Shown: positions 49,235 to 62,703 of the stretch, one piece after another
How the letters are laid out: every line of letters starts with the position of its first letter
How positions within the stretch are numbered: the stretch's first letter is position 1
DNA from: Calliopsis andreniformis
Lineage: Eukaryota > Arthropoda > Insecta > Hymenoptera > Andrenidae
DNA length: 64,000 nt
Assembly: GCF_051401765.1 (NCBI RefSeq)
Contig: NW_027480422.1
Location: 25,500,001 to 25,564,000 of the forward strand
Direction of reading: 5' to 3'
The notes under the pieces: generated by a model
Told to the model about the DNA's origin: nothing
Seen by the model: the letters and a program-made list of their open reading frames with translations, nothing else
Database searches by the model: none
Translations under genes and position numbers: made by a program

Positions 49235-50778
49235 CCACCAGATCCAATAGTTAGGGCCTAAGAAGTCAACGCCAGGAGCACCAAATACAAAATAAATACA
49301 ACAGTTTTTCCATCGTATAAAACGAATAATTGCATCCAGTGCGCAAGTAATGGTCATTTCTACGATCCGGGTAACCTAGGCATCACTCTAGGGCGTTGTT
49401 CAACCAGAGCGAATAGTTAGGGCCTAAGAAGTCAACGCCTGAAGCATAAAATACAATATAAATACAACAGTTTTTCCATTGTATAAAACGAATAATTGCA
49501 ACCAATATGAAAGTTATGGTTATTTCTACGTTCAGGGCAACCTAGGCTTCACCCTAGGGCGTTGCTCCACCAGATCGAATAGTTAGGGCCTATGAAGTCA
49601 ACGTCTGAAGCATAAAATATAATATAAATACAACAGTTTTTCCATCGTATAAAACGTATAATTGCAACCAGTATGAATGTTATGGTCATTCCTACGTTCC
49701 GGGCAACCTAGGCTTCACCCTAGGGCGTTGGTCCACCAGATCCAATAGCTAGGGCCCAAGAAGTCAACGCCAGGAGCACCAAATACAAAATAAATACAAC
49801 AGCTATTGCATCGTATAAAACGAATAATTGCAACATGTATGAAAGCTATGGTCATTTATACGTTCCGGGCAACCTAGGCTTCACTCTAGGGCGTTGCTCA
49901 ACCACATCGAATAGCTACGGCCCTAGAAGACAACGCCATAACTATAAAATACAATATAAATACAACAGTCTTTCCATCGTATAAAACGAATAATTGCAAC
50001 CAGTCTGATAGTTATGGTCATTTCTACGTTCCGGGCAATCTAGGCTTCTCTCTAGGGCGTTGCTCCACCAGATCGAATAGTTAGGGCCTAACAAGTCAAC
50101 GCCAGAAGCATAAAATACAATATAAATACAACAGCTTTACCATCGTATAACAGGAATAATTGCAACCAGTGTGAAAGATATGGTCATTTCTACGATACAG
50201 GCAACCTAGGCTGCACTCTAGGGCGTCGTTCCACCACATCGAATAGCTGCGGCCTTAGAAGTCAACGCCAGAAGCATAAAATGCCATATAAATACAACAG
50301 TAGTTCCACTGTACAATATGAATAATTGCAAACAGTGTGGAAGTAATGGTCATTTCTACGTACCGGGCAACCTAGGCTTCACACTAGGGCGTTGCTCAAC
50401 CACATGGGATAGCTACGTCCCTAGAAGACAACGCCATAACTATAAAATACAATATAAATACAACAGTCTATCCATCGTATAAAACGAATAATTGCAACCA
50501 GTCTGATAGTTATGGTCATTTCTACGTTCCGGGCAACCTAGGCTTCACCCTAGGGCGTTGCTCCACCAGATCGAATAGTTAGGGCCTAAGAAGTCAATGC
50601 CAGAAGCATAAAACACGATATATGTACAACAGTTTTTCCATCGCATAAAATGAGTAATTGCAACCAATGTGAAAGATGTGGTCATTTCTACGATACGGGC
50701 AACCTAGGCTGCACTCTAGGGCGTCGTTCCACCACATCGAATAGCTGCGGCCTTAGAAGTCAAAGCCAGAAGCATAAA
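49235..50778 (+). repeat. 13-monomer-step HOR, copy 1
   Basis: Recurs at 51,393-52,936, 2,158 bp (exactly 13 monomers) downstream: GCGCAAGTAATGG lies at 49,341 and 51,499, and GTATGAATGT at 49,671 and 51,829. The shared order is GCACCAAATAC, TGCATCCAGTGCGCAAG, TTACGTTCAGGGC-type (GTTCAGGGCAACC), GTATGAATGTTATGG, CATAACTAT, CCAGTCTGATAG, GATACGGGCAACC and ACATGGGATAGC. Confidence 0.88.
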
Positions 50779-51392
50779 ATGCTATATAAATACAACAGTT
50801 GTTCCACTGTATAATATGAATAATTGCAAACAGTGTGGAAGTAATGGTCATTTCTACGTACCGGGCAACCTAGGCTTCACTCTAGGGCGTTTCTCCACCA
50901 CATCGAATAGCTACTGCCTTAGAAGCCAACGTCTGAAGCATAAAATATAATATAAATACAACAGTTTTTCCATCGTATAACAGGAATAATTGCAACCAGT
51001 GTGAAAGATATGGTCTTTTCTACGTTCCGGGCAACCTAGACTTCACTCTAGGGCGTTGCTCCACCACATCGAATAGCTACGGCCTTAGGAGTCAACGCCA
51101 GAGGCATAAAATACATAATACATACAACAGTTTTTCCATCGTATAACAAGAATAACTGCAACCATTGTGAAAGTGATGGTCATTTCTACATTCCGGGCAA
51201 CCTAGGCTTTACTCTAGGGCGTTGCTCCACCAGATCGTATAGTTAGGGCCTAACAAGTCAACGCCAGAAGCATAAAATACAATACAAATACAACAGTTTT
51301 TCCATCGTATAATAGGAATAATTGCAACCAGTGTGAAAGATATGGTCATTTCTACGATACGGGCAACCTAGGCTTCACTCTAGGGCGTTGGT
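50779..51392 (+). repeat. linker monomers between the 13-step copies
   Basis: About 3.7 monomers. The one with ATACATAATACATACAAC (51,111) recurs at 52,937, 11 monomers further on, i.e. directly after copy 2 rather than at the 13-monomer step. The linkers therefore were shuffled relative to the HOR. No gene is present. Confidence 0.7.
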
Positions 51393-52936
51393 CCACCAGA
51401 TCCAATAGTTAGGGCCTAAGAAGTCAACGCCAGGAGCACCAAATACAAAATAAATACAACAGTTTTTCCATCGTATAAAACGAATAATTGCATCCAGTGC
51501 GCAAGTAATGGTCATTTCTACGATCCGGGTAACCTAGGCATCACTCTAGGGCGTTGTACAACCAGAGCGAATAGTTAGGGCCTAAGAAGTCAACGCCTGA
51601 AGCATAAAATACAATATAAATACAACAGTTTTTCCATTGTATAAAACGAATAATTGCAACCAGTATGAAAGTTATGGTTATTTCTACGTTCAGGGCAACC
51701 TAGGCTTCACCCTAGGGCGTTGCTCCACCAGATCGAATAGTTAGGGCCTATGAAGCCAACGTCTGAAGCATAAAATATAATATAAATACAACAGTTTTTC
51801 CATCGTATAAAACGTATAATTGCAACCAGTATGAATGTTATGGTCATTCCTACGTTCCGGTCAACCTAGGCTTCACCCTAGGGCGTTGGTCCACCAGATC
51901 CAATAGCTAGGGCCCAAGAAGTCAACGCCAGGAGCACCAAATACAAAATAAATACAACAGCTATTCCATCGTATAAAACGAATAATTGCAACATGTATGA
52001 AAGCTATGGTCATTTATATGTTCCGGTCAACCTAGGCTTCACTCTAGGGCGTTGCTCAACCACATCGAATAGCTACGGCCCTTGAAGACAACGCCATAAC
52101 TATAAAATACAATATAAATACAACAGTCTTTCCATCGTATAAAACGAATAATTGCAACCAGTCTGATAGTTATGGTCATTTCTACGTTCCGGGCAATCTA
52201 GACTTCTCTCTAGGGCGTTGCTCCACCAGATCGAATAGTTAGGGCCTAACAAGTCAACGCCAGAAGCATAAAATACAATATAAATACAAGAGCTTTACCA
52301 TCGTATAACAGGAATAATTGCAACCAGTGTGAAAGATATGGTCATTTCTACGATACGGGCAACCTAGGCTGCACTCTAGGGCGTCGTTCCACCACATCGA
52401 ATAGCTGCGGCCTTAGAAGTCAACGCCAGAAGCATAAAATGCCGTATAAATACAACAGTTGTTCCACTGTACAATATGAATAATTGCAAACAGTGTGGAA
52501 GTAATGGTCATTTCTACGTACCGGGCAACCTAGGCTTCACACTAGGGCGTTGCTCAACCACATGGGATAGCTACGTCCCTAGAAGACAACGCCATAACTA
52601 TAAAATACAATATAAATACAACAGTCTATCCATCGTATAAAACGAATAATTGCAACCAGTCTGATAGTTATGGTCATTTCTACGTTCCGGGCAACCTAGG
52701 CTTCACCCTAGGGCGTTGCTCCACCAGATCGAATAGTTAGGGCCTAAGAAGTCAATGCCAGAGGCATAAAACACGATATATGTACAACAGTTTTTCCATC
52801 GCATAAAATGAGTAATTGCAACCAGTGTGAAAGATGTGGTCATTTCTACGATACGGGCAACCTAGGCTGCACTCTAGGGCGTCGTTCCACCACATCGAAT
52901 AGCTGCGGCCTTAGAAGTCAAAGCCAGAAGCATAAA
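51393..52936 (+). repeat. 13-monomer-step HOR, copy 2
   Basis: Copy of 49,235-50,778 with scattered substitutions (CTGTACAACCAG..-type changes such as GTTGTACAACC for GTTGTTCAACC near 51,553; CCGGTCAACC for CCGGGCAACC near 51,857). Part of it (51,755-52,840) occurs a third time at 54,245-55,330. Confidence 0.88.
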
Positions 52937-54244
52937 ATACATAATAGATACAACAGTTTTTCCATCGTATAACAAGAATAACTGCAACCATTGTGAAAGT
53001 GATGGTCATTTCTACATTCCGGGCAACCTAGGCTTTATTCTAGGGCGTTGCTCCACCAGATCGTATAGTTAGGGCCTAACAAGTCAACGCCAGAAGCATA
53101 AAATACAATATAAATACAACAGTTTTTCCCTTGTATAACAGGAATAATTGCAACCAGTGTGAAAGCTATGGTCATTTCAACGTTCCGGGCAACCTAGGCT
53201 TCACTCTAGGGCGTTGCTCCACCACATCGAATAGTTAGGGCCTTAGAAGTCAATGTCAGAAGCATAAAATGCCATATAAATACAACAGTTTTTCCGCTGT
53301 ATGATATGAGTATTTGCAAACAGTGTGGAAGTAATGGTCATTTCTACGTTCCGGGCAAAATAGGCTTCACTCTAGGGCGTTGCGCAACCACATCGAATAG
53401 CTACGGCCCTAGAAGACAACGCCATAACTATAAAATACAATATAAATAGAACAGTCTTTCCATCGTATAAAACGAATAATTGCAACCAGTCTGATAGTTA
53501 TGGTCACTTCTACGTTCCGGGCAACCCAGGCTTCACCCTAGGGCGTTGCTCCGCCATATAGAATAGTTAGGGCCTAAGAAGTCAATGCCAGAAGCATAAA
53601 ATACGATATATGTACAACAGTTTTTCCATCGTATAAAATGAGTAATTGCAACCAGTGTGAAAATAACGGCCATTCCTACGTTCCGGGCTCCCTAGACTTA
53701 ACACTGAGGCATTGCTCCACCAGGTCGAATACATAGGGCCTTAGAAGTCAACGCCAGAAGCATAAAGTACATTAAGACTCCAACAGCTTGTCCATCGTAT
53801 AACAGGAATAATTGCCACCAGTGTGAAAGTGATGGTCATTTTTCCATTCCGGGCAACCTAGGCTTCACTCTAGGGCGTTGCTCCTCCAGATAGCATAGTT
53901 AGGGCCCAGGCAGTCAACGCCAGAAGCATAAAAAACAATATAAGTACAACAGTTTTTCCCGTGTATAACAGGAATAATTGCAACCAGTGTGAATGGTATG
54001 GTCATTTCTACGTTGCGAGCATCCTAGGCTTCACTCTAGGGCATTGATCCACCACATCGAATAGCTACGGCCTTAGAAGTCAACGCCATAACTATAAAAA
54101 ACAATATAAATACAACAGTTTTTCCACTGTATAAAATGAATAATTGCAAACAGTGTGGAGGTAATGGTCATTTCAACCTTCCGGGCAACCTAGGCTTCAC
54201 TCTAGGGCGTTTCTCCACCACATCGAATAGCTACTGCCTTAGAA
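52937..54244 (+). repeat. Y2 monomers between HOR copies 2 and 3
   Basis: About eight monomers. They include a diverged X-like cassette at about 53,590-53,800 (CGATATATG, CTCCCTAGACTTAACAC, AAAGTACATTAAGACTCC), which resembles 24,240-24,420 in the Y-to-X transition of the first half. They also include the Y cassette CATAACTATAAAAAAC / AACGTCTGAAGC at 54,080-54,260. No gene is seen. Confidence 0.72.
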
Positions 54245-55350
54245 GTCAACGTCTGAAGCATAAAATATAATATAAATACAACAGTTTTTCCATCGTATAA
54301 AACGTATAATTGCAACCAGTATGAATGTTATGGTCATTCCTACGTTCCGGGCAACCTAGGCTTCACCCTAGGGCGTTGGTCCACCAGATCCAATAGCTAG
54401 GGCCTAAGAAGTCAACGCCAGGAGCACCAAATACAAAATAAATACAACAGCTATTCCATCGTATAAAACGAATAATTGCAACATGTATGAAAGCTATGGT
54501 CATTTATACGTTCCGGCCAACCTAGGCTTCACTCTAGGGCGTTGCTCAGCCACATCGAATAGCTACGGCCCTAGAAGACAACGCCATAACTATAAAATAC
54601 AATATAAATACAACAGTCTTTCCATCGTATAAAACGAATAATTGCAACCAGTCTGATAGTTATGGTCATTTCTACGTTCCGGGCAATCTAGGCTTCTCTC
54701 TAGGGCGTTGCTCCACCAGATCGAATAGTTAGGGCCTAACAAGTCAACGCCAGAAGCATAAAATACAATATAAATACAACAGCTTTACCATCGAATAACA
54801 GGAATAATTGCAACCAGTGTGAAAGATATGGTCATTTCTACGATACGGGCAACCTAGGCTGCACTCTAGGGCGTCGTTCCACCACATCGAATAGCTGCGG
54901 CCTTAGAAGTCAACGCCAGAAGCATAAAATGCCATATAAATACAACAGTTGTTCCACTGTACAATATGAATAATTGCAAACAGTGTGGAAGTAATGGTCA
55001 TTTCTACGTACCGGGCAACCTAGGCTTCACACTAGGGCGTTGCTCAACCACATGGGATAGCTACGTCCCTAGAAGACAACGCCATAACTATAAAATACAA
55101 TATAAATACCACAGTCTATCCATCGTATAAAACGAATAATTGCAACCAGTCTGATAGTTATGGTCATTTCTACGTTCCCGGCAACCTAGGCTTCACCCTA
55201 GGGCGTTGCTCCACCAGATCGAATAGTTAGGGCCTAAGAAGTCAATGCCAGAAGCAAAAAACACGATATATGTACAACAGTTTTTCCATCGCATAAAATG
55301 AGTAATTGCAACCAGTGTGAAAGATATGGACATTTCTACGATACGGGCAA
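54245..55350 (+). repeat. 13/15-monomer HOR, copy 3 (partial)
   Basis: Follows 51,755-52,840 at a 2,490-bp step (15 monomers): GTATGAATGT is at 54,319. It carries small private changes (GCTCAGCCACATCG near 54,545, CCATCGAATAACAGG near 54,787). It runs into a two-monomer duplication at its right end. Confidence 0.85.
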
Positions 55351-55687
55351 CCTAGGCTTCACACTAGGGCGTTGCCCAACCACATGGCATAGCTACGTCC
55401 CTAGAAGACAACGCCATAACTATAAAATACAATATAAATACAACAGTCTATCCATCGTATAAAACGAATAATTGCAACCAGTCTGATAGTTATGGTCATT
55501 TCTACGTTCCGGGCAACCTAGGCTTCACCCTAGGGCGTTGCTCCACCAGATCGAATAGTTAGGGCCTAAGAAGTCAATGCCAGAAGCTTAAAACACCATA
55601 TATGTACAACAGTTTTTCCATCGCATAAAATGAGTAATTGCAACCAGTGTGAAAGGTATGGTCATTTCTCCGTTCGGGCAACCTAGG
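55024..55687 (+). repeat. two-monomer tandem duplication (332 bp)
   Basis: CATGGGATAGC at 55,051 and CATGGCATAGC at 55,383 are 332 bp apart, with the flanking two monomers repeated in order (CTACGTCCCTAGAAG, CAGTCTATCCATCG, CCAGTCTGATAG, CGATATATG-type). A 1-bp deletion follows at about 55,674 (CTCCGTTCGGGCAACC). Confidence 0.8.
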
Positions 55688-56879
55688 CTTCACTCTAGGG
55701 CGTTGCTCCACCACATCGAATAGCTGCGGCCTTAGAAGCCAACGCCAGAAGCATAAAATACAATATAAATACAACAGTTTTTCAATCGTATAACAGGAAC
55801 AATTAGAAACAGTGTTAAAGATATGGTCATTTCTACGTTGCGGGCATCCTAGGCTTCACTCTAGGGCATTGCTCCACCACATCGAATAGCTACGGCCTTA
55901 GAAGTCAACGCCTGAAGCATAAAATATAATAAAAGTACAACAGTTTTTCCATCGTATAACAGGAATAATTGCAACCAGTGTGAAAGACATGGTCATTTCT
56001 ACGTTCCGGGCAACCTAGGCTTCACTCTAGGGCGTTGCTCCACCACTTCGAATAGCTACGGCCTTAGGAGTCAACAACAGCGGCATAAAATACAAAATAA
56101 ATACAACAGTTTTTCCATCGTATAACAGGAATAATTGCAAACAGTGTGAAAGATGTGGTCATTTCTACGATACGGGCAACCTAGGCTGCACTCTAGGGCG
56201 TCGTTCCACCACATCGAATAGCTGCGGCCTTAGAAGTCAACGCCAGGAGCATAAAATACCATATAAATACAACAGTTTTTCCGTTGTATAAAACGAATAA
56301 TTGCAACCAGTATGAAAGTTATGGTTATTTCTACGTTCAGGGCAACCTAGGCTTCACCCTAGGGCGTTGCTCCACCAGATCGAATAGTTAGGGCCTATGA
56401 AGTCAACGCCAAAAGCATAAAATACGATATATGTACAACAGTCTTCCCATCGTATAAAACGAATAATTGCAACCAGTCTGATAGTTATGGTCATTTCTAC
56501 GTTCCGGGCAACCTAGGCATCACTCTAGGGCGTTGTTCAACCAGAGCGAATAGTTAGGGCCTAAGAAGTCAACGCCAGAAGCATAAAATACAATAGAAAT
56601 ACAACAGTTTTTCCATCGTATAACAGGAATAATTGCAAACAGTATGATAGATATGGACATTTCTACGCTACGGGCAACCTAGGCTTCACTCTAGGGCGTC
56701 GTTCCACCAGATGGAATAGCTACGGCCTTAGAAGTCAACGCCATAACTATAAAAAACAGTATAAATACAACAGTTTTTCCATTGTATAAAATGAATAATT
56801 GCAAACAGTGTGGAGGTAATGGTCATTTCTACTTTCCGGGCAACCCAGGCTTCACTCTAGGGCGTTTCTCCACCACATC
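55688..56879 (+). repeat. Y2 monomers related to Y1 20.2-22.2 kb
   Basis: About seven monomers. 55,905-56,130 matches 20,230-20,460 (AAAATATAATAAAAGTACAA, CACCACTTCGAATAGC, CAGCGGCATAAAATAC). 56,310-56,500 matches 22,135-22,320 (GTTATTTCTACGTTCAGGGC, GGCCTATGAAGTCAACG, CAGTCTTCCCATCG). The order relative to other shared segments differs from Y1. No gene is seen. Confidence 0.72.
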
Positions 56880-58465
56880 GAATAGCTACGGCCTTAGAAG
56901 TCAACGTCTGAAGCATAAAATATAATATAAATACAACAGTTTTTCCATCGTATAACAGGAATAATTGCAACCAGTGTGAAAGACATGGTCATTTCTACGT
57001 TCCGGGCAACCTAGGCTTCACTCTAGGGCGTTGTTCCACCACATCGAATAGCTACGGCCTTAGGAGTCAACGCCAGAGGCATAAAATACAAAATAAATAC
57101 AACAGTTTTTCTATCGTATAACAAGAATAATTGCAATCAGTGTGAAAGTGATGGTCATTTCAGCATTACGGGCAACCTAGGCTTCACTCTAGGGCCATGC
57201 TCCACCAGATCGAATAGTTAGGGCCTAAGAATTCATCGCCAGATGCATAAAATACAATATAAATACAACAGTTTTTCAATCGTATAACAGGAATAATTGC
57301 AAACAGTGTGAAAGCTATGGTCATTTCTACGTTCCGGGCAACATAGGCTTCACTCTAGGGCGTTGCTCCACCACATCGAATAGCTGCGGCCTTAGAAGTC
57401 AACACCAGAAGCATAAAATACAATATAAATACAACACTTTTTCCATCGTATAACAGGAATAATTGCAACCAGTGTGAAAGTGATGGTCATTCCTACGTTC
57501 CGGGCAACCTAGGCTTCAGTCTAGGGCGTGGTTCCCCCAGATCGAATAGTTAGGGCCTAAGAAGCCTACGCCAGAAGCATAAAATACAATATAAATACCA
57601 CAGTTTTTCCATCGTATAACAGGAATAATTGCAACCAGAGTGAAGGTGATGGTCATTTCTCAGTTCCGGGCAACCTAGGCTTCACTATCGAGCGTTGCTC
57701 CACCAGATCGAATAGCTAGGACCTTAGAAGTCAACGCCAGAAGCACAAAATAAAATAAAAATACAACAGTTATCCCATCGTATAACAGGAATAATTACCA
57801 CCAGTGTGAAAGTAATGGGCATTTCTACGTTCCGGGCAACCTAGGCTTCCCTCTAGGGCGTTGGTCCACCAGTCCGAATAGATAGGGCCTTAGAAAACAG
57901 CTCCAGACGCATAAAATACAATATAAATACAACAGTCTTTCCACGGTATAAAACGAATAATTGCAACCAGTATGAAAGTTACGGTCATTTCTACGTTCCG
58001 GGCAACCTAGGCTTCACCCTAGGGCGTTGCTCCACCAGATCGAATAGTTAGGGCCTAAGAAGTCAACGTCAGAAGCATAAAATACAATACAAATACAACA
58101 GTTTTTCCATCGTATAGCAGGAATAATTGCAACCAGTGTGAAGGCTATGGTCATTTCTACGTTCCGGGCAACCTAGGCTTCACTCTAGGGCGTTGCTCCA
58201 CCACATCGAATAGTTAGGGCCTTAGAAGTCAATGCCAGAAGCATAAAATGCCATATAAATACAACAGTTTTTCCACTGTATGATATGAGTAATTGCAAAC
58301 AGTGTGGAAGTAATGGTCATTTCTACGTTCCGGGCGACCTAGGCTTCACTCTAGGGCGTTGCGCAACCACATCGAATAGCTACGGCCCTAGAAGACAACG
58401 CCATAACTATAAAATACAATATAAATAGAACAGTCTTTCCATCGTATAAAACGAATAATTGCAAC
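56880..58465 (+). repeat. 15-monomer-step HOR, copy 1
   Basis: Recurs at about 59,370-60,955, 2,489 bp (15 monomers minus 1) downstream: GGGCCATGC at 57,192 and 59,681, TATAGCAGG at 58,113 and 60,602. Markers: GAATTCATCGCCAGATGC, GCGTGGTTCCCCCAG, CACTATCGAGCGTTGC, AATTACCACCAGTG and GAAAACAGCTCCAGACGC. The minus 1 comes from a deletion near 58,931 (CAGCTTTCCATCG). Confidence 0.88.
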
Positions 58466-59384
58466 CAGTATGAAAGTTACGGTCATTTCTACGTTCCGGG
58501 CAACCTAGGCTTCACCCTAGAGCGTTGCTCCACCAGATCGAATAGTTAGGGCCTAAGAAGTCAACGCCAGAAGCATAAAATACAATACAAATACAACAGT
58601 TTTTCAATCTCATAACAGGAATAATTGCAAACAGTGTGAAAGATATGGTCATTTCTACGTTGCGAGCATCCTAGGCTTCACTCTAGGGCATTGCTCCACC
58701 ACATCGAATAGCTAGGGCCTTAGAAGTCAACGCCAGAACTATAAAAAACAATATAAATACAACAGTTTTTCCACTGTATAAAATGAATAATTGCAAACAG
58801 TGTGGAGGTAATGGTCATTTCTACGTTCCGGGCAACCTAGGCTTCACTCTAGGGCGTTGGTCCACCAGATCCACTAGCTAGGGCCTAAGAAGTCAACGCC
58901 AGGAGCACCAAATACAAAATAAATACAACAGCTTTCCATCGTATAAAACGAATAATTGCAACAAGTATGAAAGCTATGGTCATTTATACGTTCCGGGCAA
59001 CCTAGGCTTCACTCTAGGGCGTTGCTCAAACACATCGAATAGCTACGGCCCTAGAAGACAACGCCATAACTATAAAATACAATATAAATACAACAGTCTT
59101 TCCATCGTATAAAACGAATAATTGCAACCAGTCTGATAGTTATGGTCATTTCTACGTTCCGGGCAATCTAGGCTTCTCTCTAGAGCGTTTCTCCACCACA
59201 TCCAATAGCTACGGCCTTAGACGTCAACGTGTGAAGCATAAAATATAATATAAATACAACAGTTTTTCCATCGTATAACAGGAATAATTGCAACCAGTGT
59301 GAAAGGCATGGTCATTTCTACGTTCCGGGCAACCTAGGCTTCACTCTAGGGCGTTGTTCCACAAAATCGAATAGCTACGGCCTT
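58440..59384 (+). repeat. segment repeated at 61,759-62,703 (20-monomer step)
   Basis: About 5.7 monomers recur 3,319 bp downstream (20 monomers minus 1). Shared rare variants are TTTTCAATCTCATAACAGG, CACTAGCTAGGGCC, GCTCAAACACATCG, CTCTAGAGCGTTTCTCC, AACGTGTGAAGC and CCACAAAATCG. So the sequence between 56.9 and 62.7 kb was built by two overlapping duplications of different length. Confidence 0.85.
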
Positions 59385-60955
59385 AGAAGTCAACGTCTGA
59401 AGCATAAAATATAATATAAATACAACAGTTTTTCCATCGTATAACAGGAATAATTGCAACCAGTGTGAAAGACATGGTCATTTCTACGTTCCGGGCAACC
59501 TAGGCTTCACTCTAGGGCGTTGTTCCACCACATCGAATAGCTACGGCCTTAGGAGTCAACGCCAGAGGCATAAAATACAAAATAAATACAACAGTTTTTC
59601 CATCGTATAACAAGAATAATTGCAATCAGTGTGAAAGTGATGGTCATTTCAGCATTACGGGCAACCTAGGCTTCACTCTAGGGCCATGCTCCACCAGATC
59701 GAATAGTTAGGGCCTAAGAATTCATCGCCAGATGCATAAAATACAATATAAATACAACAGTTTTTCAATCGTATAACAGGAATAATTGCAAACAGTGTGA
59801 AAGCTATGGTCATTTCTACGTTCCGGGCAACATAGGCTTCACTCTAGGGCGTTGCTCCACCACATCGAATAGCTGCGGCCTTAGAAGTCAACACCAGAAG
59901 CATAAAATACAATATAAATACAACACTTTTTCCATCGTATAACAGGAATAATTGCAACCAGTGTGAAAGTGATGGTCATTTCTACGTTCCGGGCAACCTA
60001 GGCTTCAGTCTAGGGCGTGGTTCCCCCAGATCGAATAGTTAGGGCCTAAGAAGCCTACGCCAGAAGCATAAAATACAATATAAATACCACAGTTTTTCCA
60101 TCGTATAACAGGAATAATTGCAACCAGAGTGAAGGTGATGGTCATATCTCAGTTCCGGGCAACCTAGGCTTCACTATCGAGCGTTGCTCCACCAGATCGA
60201 ATAGCTAGGACCTTAGAAGTCAACGCCAGAAGCACAAAATAAAATAAAAATACAACAGTTATCCCATCGTATAACAGGAATAATTACCACCAGTGTGAAA
60301 GTAATGGGCATTTCTACGTTCCGTGCAACCTAGGCTTCCCTCTAGGGCGTTGGTCCACCAGTCCGAATAGATAGGGCCTTAGAAAACAGCTCCAGACGCA
60401 TAAAATACAATATAAATACAACAGTCTTTCCACGGTATAAAACGAATAATTGCAACCAGTATGAAAGTTACGGTCATTTCTACGTTCCGGGCAACCTAGG
60501 CTTCACCCTAGGGCGTTGCTCCACCAGATCGAATAGTTAGGGCCTAAGAAGTCAACGTCAGAAGCATAAAATACAATACAAATACAACAGTTTTTCCATC
60601 GTATAGCAGGAATAATTGCAACCAGTGTGAAAGCTATGGTCATTTCTACGTTCCGGGCAACCTAGGCTTCACTCTAGGGCGTTGCTCCACCACATCGAAT
60701 AGTTAGGGCCTTAGAAGTCAATGCCAGAAGCATAAAATGCCATATAAATACAACAGTTTTTCCACTGTATGATATGAGTAATTGCAAACAGTGTGGAAGT
60801 AATGGTCATTTCTACGTTCCGGGCGACCTAGGCTTCACTCTAGGGCGTTGCGCAACCACATCGAATAGCTACGGCCCTAGAAGACAACGCCATAACTATA
60901 AAATACAATATAAATAGAACAGTCTTTCCATCGTATAAAACGAATAATTGCAACC
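59370..60955 (+). repeat. 15-monomer-step HOR, copy 2
   Basis: Copy of 56,880-58,465 with few differences (CATATCTCAGTTCC for CATTTCTCAGTTCC near 60,143; TTCCGTGCAACC for TTCCGGGCAACC near 60,320). It ends where CCAGTCTGATAG replaces CCAGTATGAAAG. Confidence 0.88.
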
Positions 60956-61758
60956 AGTCTGATAGTTATGGTCATTTCTACGTTCCGAGCAACCTAGGCT
61001 TCACCCTATGGCGTTGCTCCGCCATATCGAATAGTTAGGGCCTAAGAAGTCAATGCCAGAAGCATAAAATACGATATATGTACAACAGTTTTTCCATCGT
61101 ATAACAGGAATAATTGCAACCAGTGTGAAAGATATGGTCATTTCTACGATACGGGCAACCTAGGCTTTACTCTAGGGCGTTGCTCCACCACATCGAATAG
61201 CTGCGGCCTTAGAAGTCAACGCCAGAAGCATAAAATACAATATAAATACAACAGTTTTTCAATCGTATAACAGGAATAATTGCAAACAGTGTGAAAGCTA
61301 TGGTCATTTCTACGTTCCGGGCAACCTAGGCTTCACTCTAGGGCCATGCACCACCAGATCGAATAGTTAGGGCCTAAGAATTCAACGCCAGATGCATAAA
61401 ATACAATATAAATACAACAGTTTTTCCCTTGTATAACAGGAATAATTGCAACCAGTGTGAAAGCTATGGTCATTTCTACGTTCCGGGCAACATAGGCTTC
61501 ACTCTAGGGCGTTGCTCCACCACATCGAATAGCTGCGGCCTTAGAAGTCAACGCCAGAAGCACAAAATAAAATAAAAATAGAACAGTTATTCCATCGTAT
61601 AACAGGAATAATTACTACCAGTGTGAAACTAATGGGCATTTCTACTTTCCGTGCAACCTAGGCATCACTCTAGGGCGTTGGTCCACCAGGCCGAATAGTT
61701 AGGGCCTTAGAAAACAACTTCAGACGCATAAAATACAATATAAATACAACAGTCTTTC
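60956..61758 (+). repeat. Y2 monomers after the 15-step copy
   Basis: About five monomers. 61,320-61,520 resembles 57,190-57,390 (GGGCCATGCACC, AATTCAACGCCAGATGC), and 61,555-61,730 resembles 57,735-57,910. The first part, to 61,344, recurs at the window end. No gene is present. Confidence 0.72.
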
Positions 61759-62703
61759 CACGGTATAAAACGAATAATTGCAACCAGTATGAAAGTTACG
61801 GTCATTTCTACGTTCCGGGCAACCTAGGCTTCACCCTAGAGCGTTGCTCCACCAGATCGAATAGTTAGGGCCTAAGAAGTCAACGCCAGAAGCATAAAAT
61901 ACAATACAAATACAACAGTTTTTCAATCTCATAACAGGAATAATTGCAAACAGTGTGAAAGATATGGTCATTTCTACGTTGCGAGCATCCTAGGCTTCAC
62001 TCTAGGGCATTGCTCCACCACATCGAATAGCTAGGGCCTTAGAAGTCAACGCCAGAACTATAAAAAACAATATAAATACAACAGTTTTTCCACTGTATAA
62101 AATGAATAATTGCAAACAGTGTGGAGGTAATGGTCATTTCTACGTTCCGGGCAACCTAGGCTTCACTCTAGGGCGTTGGTCCACCAGATCCACTAGCTAG
62201 GGCCTAAGAAGTCAACGCCAGGAGCACCAAATACAAAATAAATACAACAGCTTTTCCATCGTATAAAACGAATAATTGCAACAAGTATGAAAGCTATGGT
62301 CATTTATACGTTCCGGGCAACCTAGGCTTCACTCTAGGGCGTTGCTCAAACACATCGAATAGCTACGGCCCTAGAAGACAACGCCATAACTATAAAATAC
62401 AATATAAATACAACAGTCTTTCCATCGTATAAAACGAATAATTGCAACCAGTCTGATAGTTATGGTCATTTCTACGTTCCGGGCAATCTAGGCTTCTCTC
62501 TAGAGCGTTTCTCCACCACATCGAATAGCTACGGCCTTAGACGTCAACGTGTGAAGCATAAAATATAATATAAATACAACAGTTTTTCCATCGTATAACA
62601 GGAATAATTGCAACCAGTGTGAAAGGCATGGTCATTTCTACGTTCCGGGCAACCTAGGCTTCACTCTAGGGCGTTGTTCCACAAAATCGAATAGCTACGG
62701 CCT
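61759..62703 (+). repeat. second copy of 58,440-59,384
   Basis: 20 monomers minus 1 bp after the first copy. This copy keeps the full CAGCTTTTCCATCG, where the upstream copy has lost one T. After about 62,703 it continues with AGGAGTCAGCGCCAGAGG instead of AGAAGTCAACGTCTGAAGC. Confidence 0.85.
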
